DNA from: Pirellulaceae bacterium
Lineage (GTDB): Bacteria > Planctomycetota > Planctomycetia > Pirellulales > Pirellulaceae
Assembly (NCBI GenBank): GCA_013002105.1
Contig: JABDKS010000535.1
Location: forward strand, 1 to 34,506
DNA length: 34,506 nt
Direction: 5' to 3'
A model generated the notes under the pieces. The model saw only the letters and a list, made by a program, of their open reading frames with translations, was not told where the DNA came from and did not search any database. Position 1 is the first letter of the stretch, and the number at the start of each line of letters is the position of its first letter. Shown one piece after another: positions 16,812-26,361 of this stretch. The translations under genes and the position numbers were made by a program.

Positions 16812-18857
16812 ATGGAAAAGCAGTCTGGCGAATCAGGTTCCAACGAACCCGAGGTTCAGAATCGACGTGGAAATAACTCGATTCTGATTGCGCTGATCGT
16901 GGCCGGCTTGATTGCGATGTTGTTTTTTCGCAGTGAACCGGACGCGTCGGTCATCTCAATTAGTTTCTTTAAGGACGAGCTGCGCCGAAATAACATCGAA
17001 ACGGTCAGTTTTGGCGATCGTCGCGCCTATGGTGAATTCAAGACACCGCCCGATGCGCCGGTTGACGAAGATGCGGAACCGACCAAGGACGGTAAGAAAG
17101 AAGAGCCAAAGAAACTGCTCGAAAAGTTCGTCTTTGACCTGGGTGCGGATGAACGATCCACTTCGCGGTTAAAAGAGCAACTCGAAGAGGCGGGTGTTGA
17201 ATACAGCAACATGCCGCAGGACCAGACACAGGCGATCATCAGCGCGATCGCGTTCATTGGGCTGCCGCTAGCGATTCTGTTCTTTCTGTTCATGATGATT
17301 CGCCGCACACGCAGCGACATCATGGGGGGCGGGTTCCTGTCCGGATTCTCCAAGAGCCCGGCCAAGCGGTTCGAGGCGAACGAAAAGATGGTGACGTTCA
17401 AGGATGTCGCTGGCCTGGAAGGCGTGAAAGCGGACTTGCAGGAGATCGTCGATTACTTAAAGACGCCTGAGAAGTTCCAAAAACTTGGCGGACGTGTACC
17501 CAAGGGCGTGCTGCTTAACGGACCTCCGGGAACGGGCAAGACGCTATTGGCCCGAGCGGTGGCTGGCGAAGCCGAAGTACCGTTCTTTTCGGTCAACGGT
17601 AGCGAATTCATTCAGATGTTTGTCGGTGTCGGGGCCAGTAGGGTTCGCGACTTGTTCAAAACGGCCAAAGAACATAGCCCGGCGATTATCTTTATTGACG
17701 AAATCGACGCGGTCGGTCGACAGCGTGGCGCGGGTCTGGGTGGCGGGCATGACGAGCGTGAACAAACCTTGAATCAGATTTTGGGCGAGATGGATGGGTT
17801 CAGCCCCAGTCAAGCCGTGATTGTCGTCGCGGCGACCAATCGTCCCGATGTATTGGACCCTGCCCTGCTCCGCCCCGGCCGATTCGACCGACACATCACC
17901 GTGGGTCGCCCGACGCTCAAAGGTCGCGAAGCGATTTTCAAAGTTCATGTGCGTGATGTGCCACTGGCCGACGATGTCGATTTGCAGCGATTGGCCGCGG
18001 GCACGATCGGTTTGACCGGTGCCGACATTCGTAACATGGTCAACGAAGCGGCTTTGTGGGCGGCCCGGCAAGACAAGAAAGTCGTTGAGATGGTCGATTT
18101 CGATCATGCTCGTGACAAGATTTTGATGGGTGCCAAACGTGAGGAAGTGCTCAAGGGCGAAGAGAAGGAAAAAACGGCGTATCACGAAGCCGGTCACACG
18201 TTGACCGCGTGGCATTTGGATGGTGCGCACATTGTTCACAAGGTGACGATCATCCCACGGGGGCGAGCCCTCGGTGTCACGCAATACGTACCCAATGAAG
18301 ATCGGCTGAGTATCTCCAAGCGTGAATTGGATCACCAGCTAATCGTATTACTGGGTGGTCGGGCGGCGGAGAAAATCGTTTACAACGAAACGTGCGTGGG
18401 TGCGGAGAACGATTTGGAGCGTGCCACCAGCATTGCCCGGCGGATGGTAACGCATTGGGGAATGAGCCCCAAAATCGGGCCAGTCAGTTACAAGACAAGT
18501 GATGAAGACCCCTTCCTAGGTCGTGAAATGCATCGGTCGCGTCAGTTCAGCGAGCACACACAAGAATTGATCGATGAAGAAGTCGCAAGGATCTTGTTAG
18601 AAGCCGATCAGCGGGCAGAGCAACTGTTACGAGAACACCGTGGCGATCTGGAAAAGATCACCCGCGCGTTGTTGGAAAAGGAAGAGTTAGGTGAGCAGGA
18701 GTTGACCGAGTTGATCGGCGAGTCCATCCAAGTGCGAAATCGAGCGGACCAGGATGCCGAGGAAGAATCTGCGACGTCAGAGCAGACGATCTCGCCCGAT
18801 TCGTCGACCACGCAGCCTTCGGGGGCCGTGGTCAACCGAGATCCTTCGGAACGCTAG
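16812..18857 (+). CDS. ftsH: ATP-dependent zinc metalloprotease FtsH
   Basis: A 681-residue FtsH, membrane-anchored with AAA+ and M41 protease domains. TM1 is about 23-41, a periplasmic part follows, and TM2 is about 144-162. Walker A GPPGTGKT begins at 237, the pore loop is MFVGVG, Walker B is IIFIDEID, and the SRH is [20 protein letters not shown]. The zinc site H458-E-A-G-H462 is present and the third ligand should be the Asp in [10 protein letters not shown] charged Lys/Glu/Asp-rich insert ([19 protein letters not shown]) lies in the periplasmic segment. A Ser/Thr/Glu tail ends the protein. It degrades misfolded membrane and regulatory proteins. RsgA begins 28 bp downstream. Confidence 0.97.
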   Translation: MEKQSGESGSNEPEVQNRRGNNSILIALIVAGLIAMLFFRSEPDASVISISFFKDELRRNNIETVSFGDRRAYGEFKTPPDAPVDEDAEPTKDGKKEEPKKLLEKFVFDLGADERSTSRLKEQLEEAGVEYSNMPQDQTQAIISAIAFIGLPLAILFFLFMMIRRTRSDIMGGGFLSGFSKSPAKRFEANEKMVTFKDVAGLEGVKADLQEIVDYLKTPEKFQKLGGRVPKGVLLNGPPGTGKTLLARAVAGEAEVPFFSVNGSEFIQMFVGVGASRVRDLFKTAKEHSPAIIFIDEIDAVGRQRGAGLGGGHDEREQTLNQILGEMDGFSPSQAVIVVAATNRPDVLDPALLRPGRFDRHITVGRPTLKGREAIFKVHVRDVPLADDVDLQRLAAGTIGLTGADIRNMVNEAALWAARQDKKVVEMVDFDHARDKILMGAKREEVLKGEEKEKTAYHEAGHTLTAWHLDGAHIVHKVTIIPRGRALGVTQYVPNEDRLSISKRELDHQLIVLLGGRAAEKIVYNETCVGAENDLERATSIARRMVTHWGMSPKIGPVSYKTSDEDPFLGREMHRSRQFSEHTQELIDEEVARILLEADQRAEQLLREHRGDLEKITRALLEKEELGEQELTELIGESIQVRNRADQDAEEESATSEQTISPDSSTTQPSGAVVNRDPSER

Positions 18858-18885
18858 GTGATCTTTCCAGACGCGATCAAGGTCC

Positions 18886-20019
18886 ATGGCCAAAAAAAAG
18901 CGTTCTAAACAACGAGCCGATTTTCGCAAAAAGTACCAGGGTCGCGTTCGCAAGGGCGACTTCACTCGGGATTTTAAAAGCGGTGATCAGAACGAGTTAG
19001 CCGATGTCGTCCATGGCGAACGCGTCAGTGGCAAGGGAGACCTGACACGAAAACGCACGGTTGCCGGTGTTGATGACCCAGATTTGGACAGCGAAGGAAA
19101 TGTGCCCGATGACGGGTTGATCGCCGGTCGGGTGATGAGTGTGCATGGGCTGAAGAGTCGCGTGCTTGGCGATGACGGAAAAATGTACGAGTGCGCACTT
19201 CGTCAGGTGCTCAAGTCGCTGAGTATCGATCAACGGAGCGTTGTGGTCGCCGGTGATCGGGTTCGTTTGCGTGCGGCGTCGCCATCGGACGGCATGATCG
19301 AACGCATCGAACCGCGCCGCGGTTTGATCAGTCGGACCAGTCGTGGACAACAGCATGTCATCGTTGCCAACATCGACTATTTGTTAATCGTCGTGAGTGC
19401 GGCACAACCGTCGCTCAAGCCGGTATTGATCGATCGCTTTTTGCTGACAGCCGAACAGTGCGAAGTCGAGCCGATTGTGTTGATCAATAAAATTGACTTG
19501 ATCGACCCGGTGCAGGTGCAATCCTTGTTGGGTGTCTACGCGTCGATGGGCTACCGCGTGTTGATGACTTCGGCAGAATCGGGCACCAATATCGACTATT
19601 TGCGCGCGTTGTTGCACGGCAAACAAACCGCGCTGGCGGGCCAAAGTGGTGTCGGTAAAAGCAGCTTGCTCAATGCAGTGGAGCCTGGTTTGGGTTTGGC
19701 CGTCAGGGAAGTCAGTCGCGATAATGACAAAGGCCGTCATACCACCACCGCGTCGCGATTGATTCCGTTGGCCAATGGCGGTGCGGTGTTTGATACGCCT
19801 GGCATTCGTCAGTTTCAGCTTTGGGATATCAGTGCCGAAGAAGTCGCCGGGTTGATGCCGGATTTCCGACCTTATGTCAGCGGATGTCGATACCCAAATT
19901 GTTTGCATCTGAGCGAACATGAGTGTGCGGTCAAAGAGGCCGTCGCGGATTCCTGGATCGATGCACGTCGCTACGACGCGTATTGTCACTTGCTCGAAGA
20001 CGACCTGCTATTTAGTTGA
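18886..20019 (+). CDS. rsgA: Ribosome small subunit-dependent GTPase RsgA
   Basis: A 377-residue circularly permuted GTPase that helps 30S subunit maturation. The OB domain is about 78-150. G4 NKID is at 201-204, the P-loop GQSGVGKS at 252-259, the switch GRHTTT near 284-288 and G3 DTPG at 303-306. The zinc site is C334, C339, H341 and C347 ([14 protein letters not shown]). The N-terminus has a basic extension of about 78 residues before the OB domain ([20 protein letters not shown]), which is longer than typical and probably binds RNA. ATG 18886 is the only sensible start. Placed 28 bp after ftsH, so probably one transcript. Confidence 0.95.
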   Translation: MAKKKRSKQRADFRKKYQGRVRKGDFTRDFKSGDQNELADVVHGERVSGKGDLTRKRTVAGVDDPDLDSEGNVPDDGLIAGRVMSVHGLKSRVLGDDGKMYECALRQVLKSLSIDQRSVVVAGDRVRLRAASPSDGMIERIEPRRGLISRTSRGQQHVIVANIDYLLIVVSAAQPSLKPVLIDRFLLTAEQCEVEPIVLINKIDLIDPVQVQSLLGVYASMGYRVLMTSAESGTNIDYLRALLHGKQTALAGQSGVGKSSLLNAVEPGLGLAVREVSRDNDKGRHTTTASRLIPLANGGAVFDTPGIRQFQLWDISAEEVAGLMPDFRPYVSGCRYPNCLHLSEHECAVKEAVADSWIDARRYDAYCHLLEDDLLFS

Positions 20020-20066
20020 CGGCTGGTTTTGTAATCCACCCTTAATACTGACGAAGATTATTGACC

Positions 20067-20348
20067 GTGAACCCATCGAAATCGTCCGAGCAAGAATCCG
20101 CAACGGAATATTGGTGGTTGCGCGGCGCGCTGATGGTCGCGATAGCCTCGTTGTTGGGACTGGCTTCGCTAGCGTTGTTTTGTCACGCGTACGGATTGAA
20201 CTTCCAAGACGAGGGCTGGGCGTCATCCGATGGCAACGGCCCACAGGTCAAGCAGGGAGCACTGATCGCGTCGATCGTCGGTACGCTCATTGCGACGGTG
20301 TTGTTTTGGTGGGGGTTTATTCGCGCCACGCGGAAAAAGGGGCGGTAG
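20067..20348 (+). CDS. Small membrane protein with two TM helices
   Basis: A 93-residue protein with a hydrophilic N-terminus (VNPSKSSEQESATEYWW), a first TM helix (about 23-42; GALMVAIASLLGLASLALF), a short external loop containing QDEGWASSDGNG, and a second TM helix (about 67-86; ALIASIVGTLIATVLFWWGF) before a basic RATRKKGR tail. No family recognised. GTG 20067 or TTG 20061 could be the start; a GAAG lies upstream of both. It lies 47 bp after rsgA on the same strand and may be co-transcribed. Confidence 0.6.
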   Translation: MNPSKSSEQESATEYWWLRGALMVAIASLLGLASLALFCHAYGLNFQDEGWASSDGNGPQVKQGALIASIVGTLIATVLFWWGFIRATRKKGR

Positions 20349-20764
20349 GTTTGCTGTCGTCGATTCGATCGGCCCGGCTCGACAGTTGGCCTGGTTCGAC
20401 AGTGGGTTCGGCAGATCGCGTTAGATTCGTAACGACCGGCACAAGCGGGAGGTTCAGGGTGAAAACCACACGCGCGGGGGGCGGTAGAGGCCAGTAGATG
20501 GTCCGGCCGGGGATTGTTTTGTTGACCGGTTTTCGCAGCGAAACTAAACTGTCACTGGGGTGAGATCTTGTTTGCCCAGCTGATGGGAGCCGTTTTTCAG
20601 CGATTCATTCATCACACCTTTCTTTGCTTTTCACGGTTTCTCCTTTTCTCGGTTGCAATTTTTCACAGCCTACCCAGGCTGATTTCTGCTGTTTGTCACC
20701 GATCGTTGTTAACTTGTGATGCGGTCGTTGTCAAAAACCATTCTCCTGTCCCCTTGCGATCACG
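20349..20764. other. Intergenic region upstream of kinase gene
   Basis: 416 bp with no supported gene. A small 6-bp-stem hairpin (CAGCCT-accc-AGGCTG) is at 20666-20681. A promoter for the kinase is expected here, but I saw no convincing pair of hexamers. Confidence 0.4.
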
Positions 20765-23647
20765 ATGGCATCCGACGAATCGATCCGTACCGATGCCTCG
20801 ACGGTTCACCGACCCAGTGAATCCCAGTCGCGTGCAGATTCCGAGCAGCCCAGTGATTCCCAGCAGCGCAGCGATTCCCAGCAGCGCAGCGATTCCGAGC
20901 AGTCCAGCGTGCCGGCATCAACGGCCCCCGAGGACGCCCAACAGTTGGAGAATGCCGATACGGTGATTCGTGGTTCATCACGTGTGGGGTCTGCTGGCGA
21001 AAACATTGATCGTCTCAATCGGACCCCCGCCGCGGTTGCGCAGGTACTGTTGGGCAAACGCCTGAATCACTTTTTCTTGGATGAGTTGATCGGTGGCGGC
21101 GGCATGGGCGCGGTGTTCCGCGCGCATGACGAGCAGTTGGATCGGGAAGTTGCGATCAAGGTCATTCCCTTTGCCGGTGACGATCCGGATTTGCAACGCC
21201 GATTCCGCAATGAAGCTCAGAGTGCGGCGAAGTTGGATCACCCGCGTATTGCTCGTGTATTTGACGTGGGCAATCAGGACGATTGGTACTACATCGTTTT
21301 TGAGTACATTCGCGGGACGAACATTCGCGACTTGGTATCGAGCACGGATGTATTGCGAATCGATGATGCAGTTTTTTACACCTGTCAGGTGGCCGAAGCG
21401 TTACAGCATGCGTCGGATCGGGGCATTGTCCACCGTGACGTAAAACCGTCGAACGTTTTGATTGGCGACGATCGCGACGTCAAGTTGGTCGATATGGGTT
21501 TGGCTCGCTCCGAAAAAATGGAAATGAGTCAAGAGGACATGACCGCCAGCGGTGTGACGTTGGGGACGTTCGATTACATTTCGCCCGAGCAAGCCCGCGA
21601 TCCGCGGGCAGCCGATCTTCGCAGTGATATCTACTCGCTCGGTTGCACGTTGTACTACATGTTGACCGGGCAACCGCCCTACCCTGGCGGAACGATGCTG
21701 CAGAAATTGTTAAGCCACGGTAATTCACCGCCACCGGATGCTCGACTTTTGCGAAGCGATGTGAGTTACGAGTTGGCTGCCGTGATTCAGAAAATGTTGG
21801 CCAAGGACCCGGACCAACGTTATCAAACCGCCAATCAATTGATCGCTGAACTGAAGGAGATTGCGTTTCGTGAGGGCCTGGATCGATCCCAGGGAGTGGG
21901 AACCGTTTCGTTGGCTGCAACCAATCCCATTTTGATTTGGTTTGAGCGAAATGCGCCCTGGTTAGTAGCAGCTTCGCTTTTGTTGATCAGCGTGGCATAC
22001 TTGCAATTGACAGCCGCGGCGTCACGAGACGAGTTCGCCCTGCCCCGACCGCGCAAGGTCGATCGTGTCATGCCCAACGTCGACGCGACACCGAGTGTTT
22101 CGACTGCATCGCGTCCAACAAAACAGGATGAAGGCAATACGCCCGATCCAGTGGAGTCAAGCGAAGTCCCGCAGATGGCTCCGCCGAGCAGCAAAGATTT
22201 GGGCGCGCCGGCCGATCCGCCGCAAGTTTCCCTCCCCGTGCCGGACGAGTTGGAACCGCCCGAACAGGTTGAAGTGGTCGAAATGGCTGACGCCGACGGT
22301 GAGCCTCTCCCAGCGACCGTTGCGATCGGTAGCTCTGTGATCGCTGAGGATGGATTGGACGATTCGATGTCGACGGTGACGGAGTTTCCGCGATTGGTTC
22401 GTTTGGTGGGTCCCGAAGCAATGTTGGACCCTCTGGGCAATCTGATGCAAAGAGATGTTGATGGCGCCGCTTTAGCCACATCGCTTGCCGACGCACTGGA
22501 ATTATCCGAGCGATACGACATTGTCGATCGGATCGAAATCGCTACCCCGGTCGTCTATAGCGAACCGGTGACGATTCGTCGCGATAGTATTGCGATCGCA
22601 TCGACCGTTGGTGGTACGACCATCGTGTTTCAGACGCCAACGACGTTACAGGGCGAGCAGACACAGATGCTTTCGCTGGGGTCCAATCGGGTCGATTTCG
22701 AGGACATTCATTTTGTTTGGGAAGTACCGGACGTTCCGATCGAGCGTGGGTCGCTGATCGGCATGAACGCAAATCGTCTCGTGCGGATGATTGATTGCAG
22801 TGTGACGATTGGCAACGCAGCTGGTCGCGAGGAGATATACGCATTTGACGTGGTCACGGATCCGGCAATGACCCGTTCCATCGGCCCGGCGCTGGACGAC
22901 GAATCGCTGCCGTTAGTCGCAATTCGTTTATACAACGTGATTGTGCGGGGGCAGATTACGATGATGCATATGGACTATGCCGCAGCACTACAACTGCAGT
23001 GGGAAAACGGACTGTTGGCTATTTCGCGCCACATGATCGAGACGTCAGGAGCACGGGTCAAACCGTCCTTGTCCACCATTCAACTTTCGCTGATTCGCCT
23101 GACATCGCATGCGCCGTTGGGATTGATCAGAATGACGCTGGACGAAAATGGACGGTTTCCAGTGACGATTGATCGCGAGGCTCGCAGTAGCGTGTTTATG
23201 GTCAACGATGGTGTTCCGCACGTGAATGTGACCGGCCTGGAGTCGCTGACCAATGAGCCACCCATTCTGAAACTGCGTGGCGAAGCAAACGCCTACGAGG
23301 TAGATCGTTTGTTGTTTGATACCATGTTGTCGCTCTCGGATATTCGCGGACGATCCGAGACGACGCAGATGACCGACTTGGTTTCGACGGCACCGGATTG
23401 GTGGGACGAACGTTCAACTCGCTGGCGAGTCTGGTGGGAACAGAGCGAAGATGATCTCAGTGAGTCGGTAGCGCCGTTGAGCCGTGACGAAATTCCCGCG
23501 GACCAACTGACTCCCGCCGACTACCGCCAGGACGGCGCGGTATTTAGCGGGTTTGACGAAAAATCACTCCCCCAGTTGCCATTTGGGGGCGAGAGCGGCA
23601 CGCTGGACACTCGCGTGGGTGGGGCCAGTGAGTTCGAAAGACGATGA
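20765..23647 (+). CDS. Membrane-anchored Ser/Thr protein kinase
   Basis: A 960-residue Hanks-type kinase with an extracytoplasmic region. The N-terminal 80 residues are Ser/Gln/Asp-rich and repetitive. The kinase domain (about 100-370) has the Gly loop IGGGGMG near 110, K132 in AIKV, H223-R-D225 with VKPSNV, and D243-M-G instead of DFG, followed by GLAR. The activation loop ends SPEQARD. A single TM helix (about 397-418; WLVAASLLLISVAYLQL) follows. The outside part (about 419-960) starts with a Pro/Ser-rich linker and continues beta-rich (EPVTIRRDSIAIASTVGG), which may be a beta-helix sensor. The substrate is unknown; such kinases are abundant in planctomycetes. Confidence 0.9.
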   Translation: MASDESIRTDASTVHRPSESQSRADSEQPSDSQQRSDSQQRSDSEQSSVPASTAPEDAQQLENADTVIRGSSRVGSAGENIDRLNRTPAAVAQVLLGKRLNHFFLDELIGGGGMGAVFRAHDEQLDREVAIKVIPFAGDDPDLQRRFRNEAQSAAKLDHPRIARVFDVGNQDDWYYIVFEYIRGTNIRDLVSSTDVLRIDDAVFYTCQVAEALQHASDRGIVHRDVKPSNVLIGDDRDVKLVDMGLARSEKMEMSQEDMTASGVTLGTFDYISPEQARDPRAADLRSDIYSLGCTLYYMLTGQPPYPGGTMLQKLLSHGNSPPPDARLLRSDVSYELAAVIQKMLAKDPDQRYQTANQLIAELKEIAFREGLDRSQGVGTVSLAATNPILIWFERNAPWLVAASLLLISVAYLQLTAAASRDEFALPRPRKVDRVMPNVDATPSVSTASRPTKQDEGNTPDPVESSEVPQMAPPSSKDLGAPADPPQVSLPVPDELEPPEQVEVVEMADADGEPLPATVAIGSSVIAEDGLDDSMSTVTEFPRLVRLVGPEAMLDPLGNLMQRDVDGAALATSLADALELSERYDIVDRIEIATPVVYSEPVTIRRDSIAIASTVGGTTIVFQTPTTLQGEQTQMLSLGSNRVDFEDIHFVWEVPDVPIERGSLIGMNANRLVRMIDCSVTIGNAAGREEIYAFDVVTDPAMTRSIGPALDDESLPLVAIRLYNVIVRGQITMMHMDYAAALQLQWENGLLAISRHMIETSGARVKPSLSTIQLSLIRLTSHAPLGLIRMTLDENGRFPVTIDREARSSVFMVNDGVPHVNVTGLESLTNEPPILKLRGEANAYEVDRLLFDTMLSLSDIRGRSETTQMTDLVSTAPDWWDERSTRWRVWWEQSEDDLSESVAPLSRDEIPADQLTPADYRQDGAVFSGFDEKSLPQLPFGGESGTLDTRVGGASEFERR
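20834..20905 (+). repeat. 18-bp in-frame tandem repeat in kinase N-terminus
   Basis: Four units coding [AS]-D-S-[EQ]-Q-[PRS], starting at 20834, 20852, 20870 and 20888; units two and three differ by one base at a synonymous position. Encodes an intrinsically disordered lead to the kinase domain. Confidence 0.8.
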
Positions 23648-23672
23648 AAATCGCGAGAATCGTGGCTGGGAT

Positions 23673-23701
23673 TTGACTTTTTGCTCTCGGTTGCACTTAA
23701 T
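23673..23701 (+). promoter_or_regulatory. Candidate sigma-70 promoter for monoheme gene
   Basis: TTGACT (23673-23678, 5 of 6) and CTTAAT (23696-23701, 4 of 6) separated by 17 bp. It lies about 104 bp upstream of the monoheme ATG and after the kinase stop. Confidence 0.4.
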
Positions 23702-23804
23702 GTTGTCCGTGAGCGACTTGTCTCGCTCGGATCAAAAAACGCCCGCCGTACCCTGGACGAAGCCTTGTCCAAGGTCGCCCTTTGGAACATCTGGAGAATC
23801 TTGG

Positions 23805-24206
23805 ATGAAACGCTTTGCTGTACTGTTTGGTTGCCTGGTTCTGTTCGCGTCGCCCGCAATGGCAATTAGCGAGTTTGGCAAGCAATGGAAAAATGAATAC
23901 CTCAGTGGTGATGAAGTTGATGCTGACTTCGTCAAGCTTGGTCGCAAAGCCGGCTGTTACGTCTGTCACGTTAAAGGTGAAGACAAAAAGAAGGTGCGCA
24001 ACGAATACGGGAATGCTGTCCACAAATTTCTGAAGGCAAAGGATTTTCCCAAAGAGTATGTGAAGGAAAATCCTGACGAAGCGAAGGCGAAGATTTTGGA
24101 AGGATTCAAAAAGGCTGGCGAGTTGAAGAGCAAAGATGAAGCGAAGTTCGCCGACAAGATCAAAGAAGGGAAACTGCCTGCGACGGATGCGGGACTCGAT
24201 AACTAG
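23805..24206 (+). CDS. Small secreted monoheme c-type protein
   Basis: A 133-residue protein with a signal peptide (MKRFAVLFGCLVLFASPAMA) and one heme-attachment site C-Y-V-C-H in KAGCYVCHVKGEDKK. The remainder is Lys-rich and helical. The mature part contains no Met, and the only His besides that of CxxCH is in NAVHKFL, so axial ligation is probably His/His or His/other rather than the usual His/Met. No standard cytochrome c family fits; similar proteins occur in planctomycetes. ATG 23805 is chosen because it begins the signal peptide and GGAGAA lies eight bases upstream. A strong terminator follows the stop after 41 bp. Confidence 0.75.
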   Translation: MKRFAVLFGCLVLFASPAMAISEFGKQWKNEYLSGDEVDADFVKLGRKAGCYVCHVKGEDKKKVRNEYGNAVHKFLKAKDFPKEYVKENPDEAKAKILEGFKKAGELKSKDEAKFADKIKEGKLPATDAGLDN

Positions 24207-24247
24207 AGGTAGGGCTGTAAGCTCCTGCTCACTTGTACCTGATATCA

Positions 24248-24287
24248 TCGCTTGTCGATTCGTCCGAATCGGCGAGCGATTTTTTTT
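24248..24287 (+). terminator. Intrinsic terminator after monoheme gene
   Basis: The arms TCGCTTGTCGATTCG (24248-24262) and CGAATCGGCGAGCGA (24265-24279) pair along 15 bases with two G-U wobbles, followed directly by eight T (24280-24287). This separates the monoheme gene from the DUF1080 gene. Confidence 0.9.
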
Positions 24288-24332
24288 GTCACAATTCAAC
24301 CTTGTTTCATTCTTCTTAACCCCCGGAAACAC

Positions 24333-24989
24333 ATGATGGTCCGTTCCTTGAGTTTGCTTTTTGCCGGCCTACTTTGTATTGCCGCGATTCCACCCAACAG
24401 CTACGGCGAATCACCGAAGGTCGAGACCGGATTTGTTTCACTGTTTAACGGTGAATCGTTCGAGGGTTGGAAGAAATCCGAAGAGAACTCCGATTCGTGG
24501 AAGATCGAGGAAGGCAAGCTGATGTGCGACGGCGAGCGTTGTCACCTGTTTTACGACGGCGAGTTGGCGCCGTTCAAAAATTTTCATTTCAAGGCGGATG
24601 TGATGACGACGCCCGGCAGCAACGCTGGAATCTATTTCCATACCAAGTACCAGCCGAGCGGGTGGCCAAAATACGGTTACGAATGCCAGGTTAACATCAC
24701 GCACAAGGATCCCAAGAAAACGAGCAGTCTGTACGGTGTCGAAAACGTCGATGACCCAGGTGTGAAAGACAACGAGTGGTACACGCAAGAGATCATTGTG
24801 CAGGGGCGTCGCATCGAACTGATCGTCAATGGCAAGACCTTGGTTAACTACACCGAACCGGAGAGCAAGGAAGCGTTTGACAAAAACTTTGAGCGGCGAC
24901 TGGGCGAGGGCACGTTTGCCCTACAAGCACACGATCCCAAGAGCAAAGTCTACTTTCGCAATTTGCGTGTCAAAAAACTGGCACCGTAA
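24333..24989 (+). CDS. 3-keto-disaccharide hydrolase (DUF1080) family secreted protein
   Basis: A 218-residue protein with signal peptide (MMVRSLSLLFAGLLCIAAIP) and one DUF1080-type beta-sandwich. Diagnostic segments are FVSLFNGESFEGWKK (about 40), SWKIEEGKLMCDGE, NAGIYFHTKYQPSGWPKYGYE, and ELIVNGKTLVNYTEP near the C-terminus, ending YFRNLRVKKLAP. The family contains secreted 3-keto-glycoside hydrolases, expanded in planctomycetes. GGAA lies before the ATG 24333; ATG 24336 is possible. It has its own transcription unit after the terminator at 24248-24287. Confidence 0.88.
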   Translation: MMVRSLSLLFAGLLCIAAIPPNSYGESPKVETGFVSLFNGESFEGWKKSEENSDSWKIEEGKLMCDGERCHLFYDGELAPFKNFHFKADVMTTPGSNAGIYFHTKYQPSGWPKYGYECQVNITHKDPKKTSSLYGVENVDDPGVKDNEWYTQEIIVQGRRIELIVNGKTLVNYTEPESKEAFDKNFERRLGEGTFALQAHDPKSKVYFRNLRVKKLAP

Positions 24990-25109
24990 CGTGCTGACTG
25001 CGCGGGACGTAAGATCCGGGTAGTCGCAAATGACTTGGCTCGCAATACGAGAGTCCCCGAGACCCTCTAGGCCCCCGAGAGCCTGCGCAACCAGCCCACA
25101 AAAGCAATC

Positions 25110-25139
25110 GACGGACTGCGATCTGACGGACTGCGATCT
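25110..25139 (+). repeat. Tandem duplication of a 15-bp unit
   Basis: GACGGACTGCGATCT occurs twice in a row, in the noncoding spacer between the convergent DUF1080 gene and the lipoprotein gene. Confidence 0.75.
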
Positions 25140-25156
25140 AGCGAACGCTGGCGAGT

Positions 25157-25699
25157 TTACAGCCCGAGGGCGGCACCGATCAGAGATTTCGTCTTGTCGG
25201 CTCGATACTTTGCGACTTGGATTCGATCTCCGGGCCGTAACGCATAGTCGGTTTCAGGCCGTACTTGTTCCCCGTTGCCATTCATTTTGACATCCATGCG
25301 ATGTCCCGTGTGCATGTGTGGCATGGTGCGTATGAGTGCGACATCGATGCTTTTGAGCGCCTTTTGAACGCCTGATTGACGCAGTAGGTCGCTGATCAAT
25401 ACCGTCTTGCCGTCCTGAGGCAGCGGTAGGATGCGGATGGGATCGGAGTCGCCCATGACGTGCAGGACGACGGCGTTTCGCGAACGCGCCTGTCGAACGG
25501 CGTTGTAGGTCTCTTCGGTCTCCGACGGATCCAGTAACATCACCCCAGGCTCGGCCCCAATGTAGGGGACGCCTTCTCCACTGGGCGAGAAGTCAAACGT
25601 CGAGCAACCTGTCGAGCACAGGCAAGCGAGGATCACCAGGGTGCCGGTCAGGGATGAGCAAAGACGGCGGATGCGTTGAGTGGGCGGTGGCTGGTTCAT
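25157..25699 (-). CDS. Putative lipoprotein, polysaccharide-export-like C-terminus
   Basis: A 180-residue protein starting MNQPPPTQRIRRLCSSLTG with an export-like hydrophobic stretch and a Cys after STG (C32 in CSTGCSTF), a weak lipobox. The middle has no recognised domain. The C-terminal part (DYALRPGDRIQVAKYR) resembles the ligand loop of SLBB/polysaccharide-export proteins, where 'L.PGD.I.V' is typical. A longer in-frame start at ATG 25849 adds a hydrophilic 50-residue lead (MRELLERYLAESSSC) and would hide the signal peptide. I prefer 25699 on the lipobox, but neither start has a good ribosome binding site. Function uncertain. Confidence 0.55.
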   Translation of the reverse strand: MNQPPPTQRIRRLCSSLTGTLVILACLCSTGCSTFDFSPSGEGVPYIGAEPGVMLLDPSETEETYNAVRQARSRNAVVLHVMGDSDPIRILPLPQDGKTVLISDLLRQSGVQKALKSIDVALIRTMPHMHTGHRMDVKMNGNGEQVRPETDYALRPGDRIQVAKYRADKTKSLIGAALGL

Positions 25700-26050
25700 T
25701 TCGCGGACATTTGCGGGAGGCTGGATCAGATCGGCCGGCTCGTCGGAGGCTGGCAAAGTTTGTCGGTTAGGTTGTCTTTGAGGTCTATCGGCAGCCGGGC
25801 CGCTGCAACTTGAGGATTCCGCCAAATAACGCTCAAGTAGCTCTCGCATCGATACCAGCCTGGGAGAGGTGAGCTGCGTCTATCGAGGCAGAGAGATCCG
25901 TTTGCGGGCAAAAATCATGGGAAAAACACGCTTTCAACGGTCCAAAGCGATGGTTTTCATCCTTCCGCTCTCGCTGGATGCTCTGTATATTGCCGAGCTT
26001 CCAATAAACAAGCAATTTTCAATAAACCTGAGTGGTAGCGGAGAATCGCA

Positions 26051-26326
26051 ATGGCACGGCAATGCGAAGCCTGCGGCAAGAAAGTCCAAATGGGCAACCG
26101 AGTCGAAACGCGTGGTAAAGCCAAGTACCTGGGCGGCGTCGGTACCAAAATTACTGGTATCACACGACGAAAGTTCGTTCCGAACTTGCAGAAAGTCCAC
26201 GTCACGATGCCCAATGGGCAGAACAAATCGATGCGTGTGTGCACCCAGTGCATCCGGAGTGGAGCGATTCGCAAGACGGTCAAAACCAAGCCGTTTGACG
26301 TCAGTGGCGGCAAAAAGACCAAATAG
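26051..26326 (+). CDS. rpmB: 50S ribosomal protein bL28
   Basis: A 91-residue bL28. It starts MARQCEACGKKVQMGN with the zinc-type C5-x-x-C8, contains TRRKFVPNLQKVHV, and has the second pair in VCTQCIRSGAI. The presence of all four Cys marks the zinc-binding (C+) form. A GGAG lies upstream of the ATG. It is followed 35 bp later by gatC on the same strand. The intergenic region before it (25850-26050) should hold the shared promoter. Confidence 0.95.
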   Translation: MARQCEACGKKVQMGNRVETRGKAKYLGGVGTKITGITRRKFVPNLQKVHVTMPNGQNKSMRVCTQCIRSGAIRKTVKTKPFDVSGGKKTK

Positions 26327-26361
26327 CTGGTTGTCGGTGGCCGAGCCAACAGAGATCTCTC

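Noticed and set aside
17544..18335. Long minus-strand open frame across ftsH (263 codons)
   Set aside because: It overlaps the conserved AAA+ and protease parts of FtsH in another frame and shows no recognisable domain.
19384..19989. Minus-strand open frame inside rsgA (201 codons)
   Set aside because: Antisense shadow of the GTPase domain; no domain and no ribosome binding site.
21835..22521. Minus-strand Ser-rich open frame opposite the kinase linker (228 codons)
   Set aside because: Arises from low-complexity coding on the other strand.
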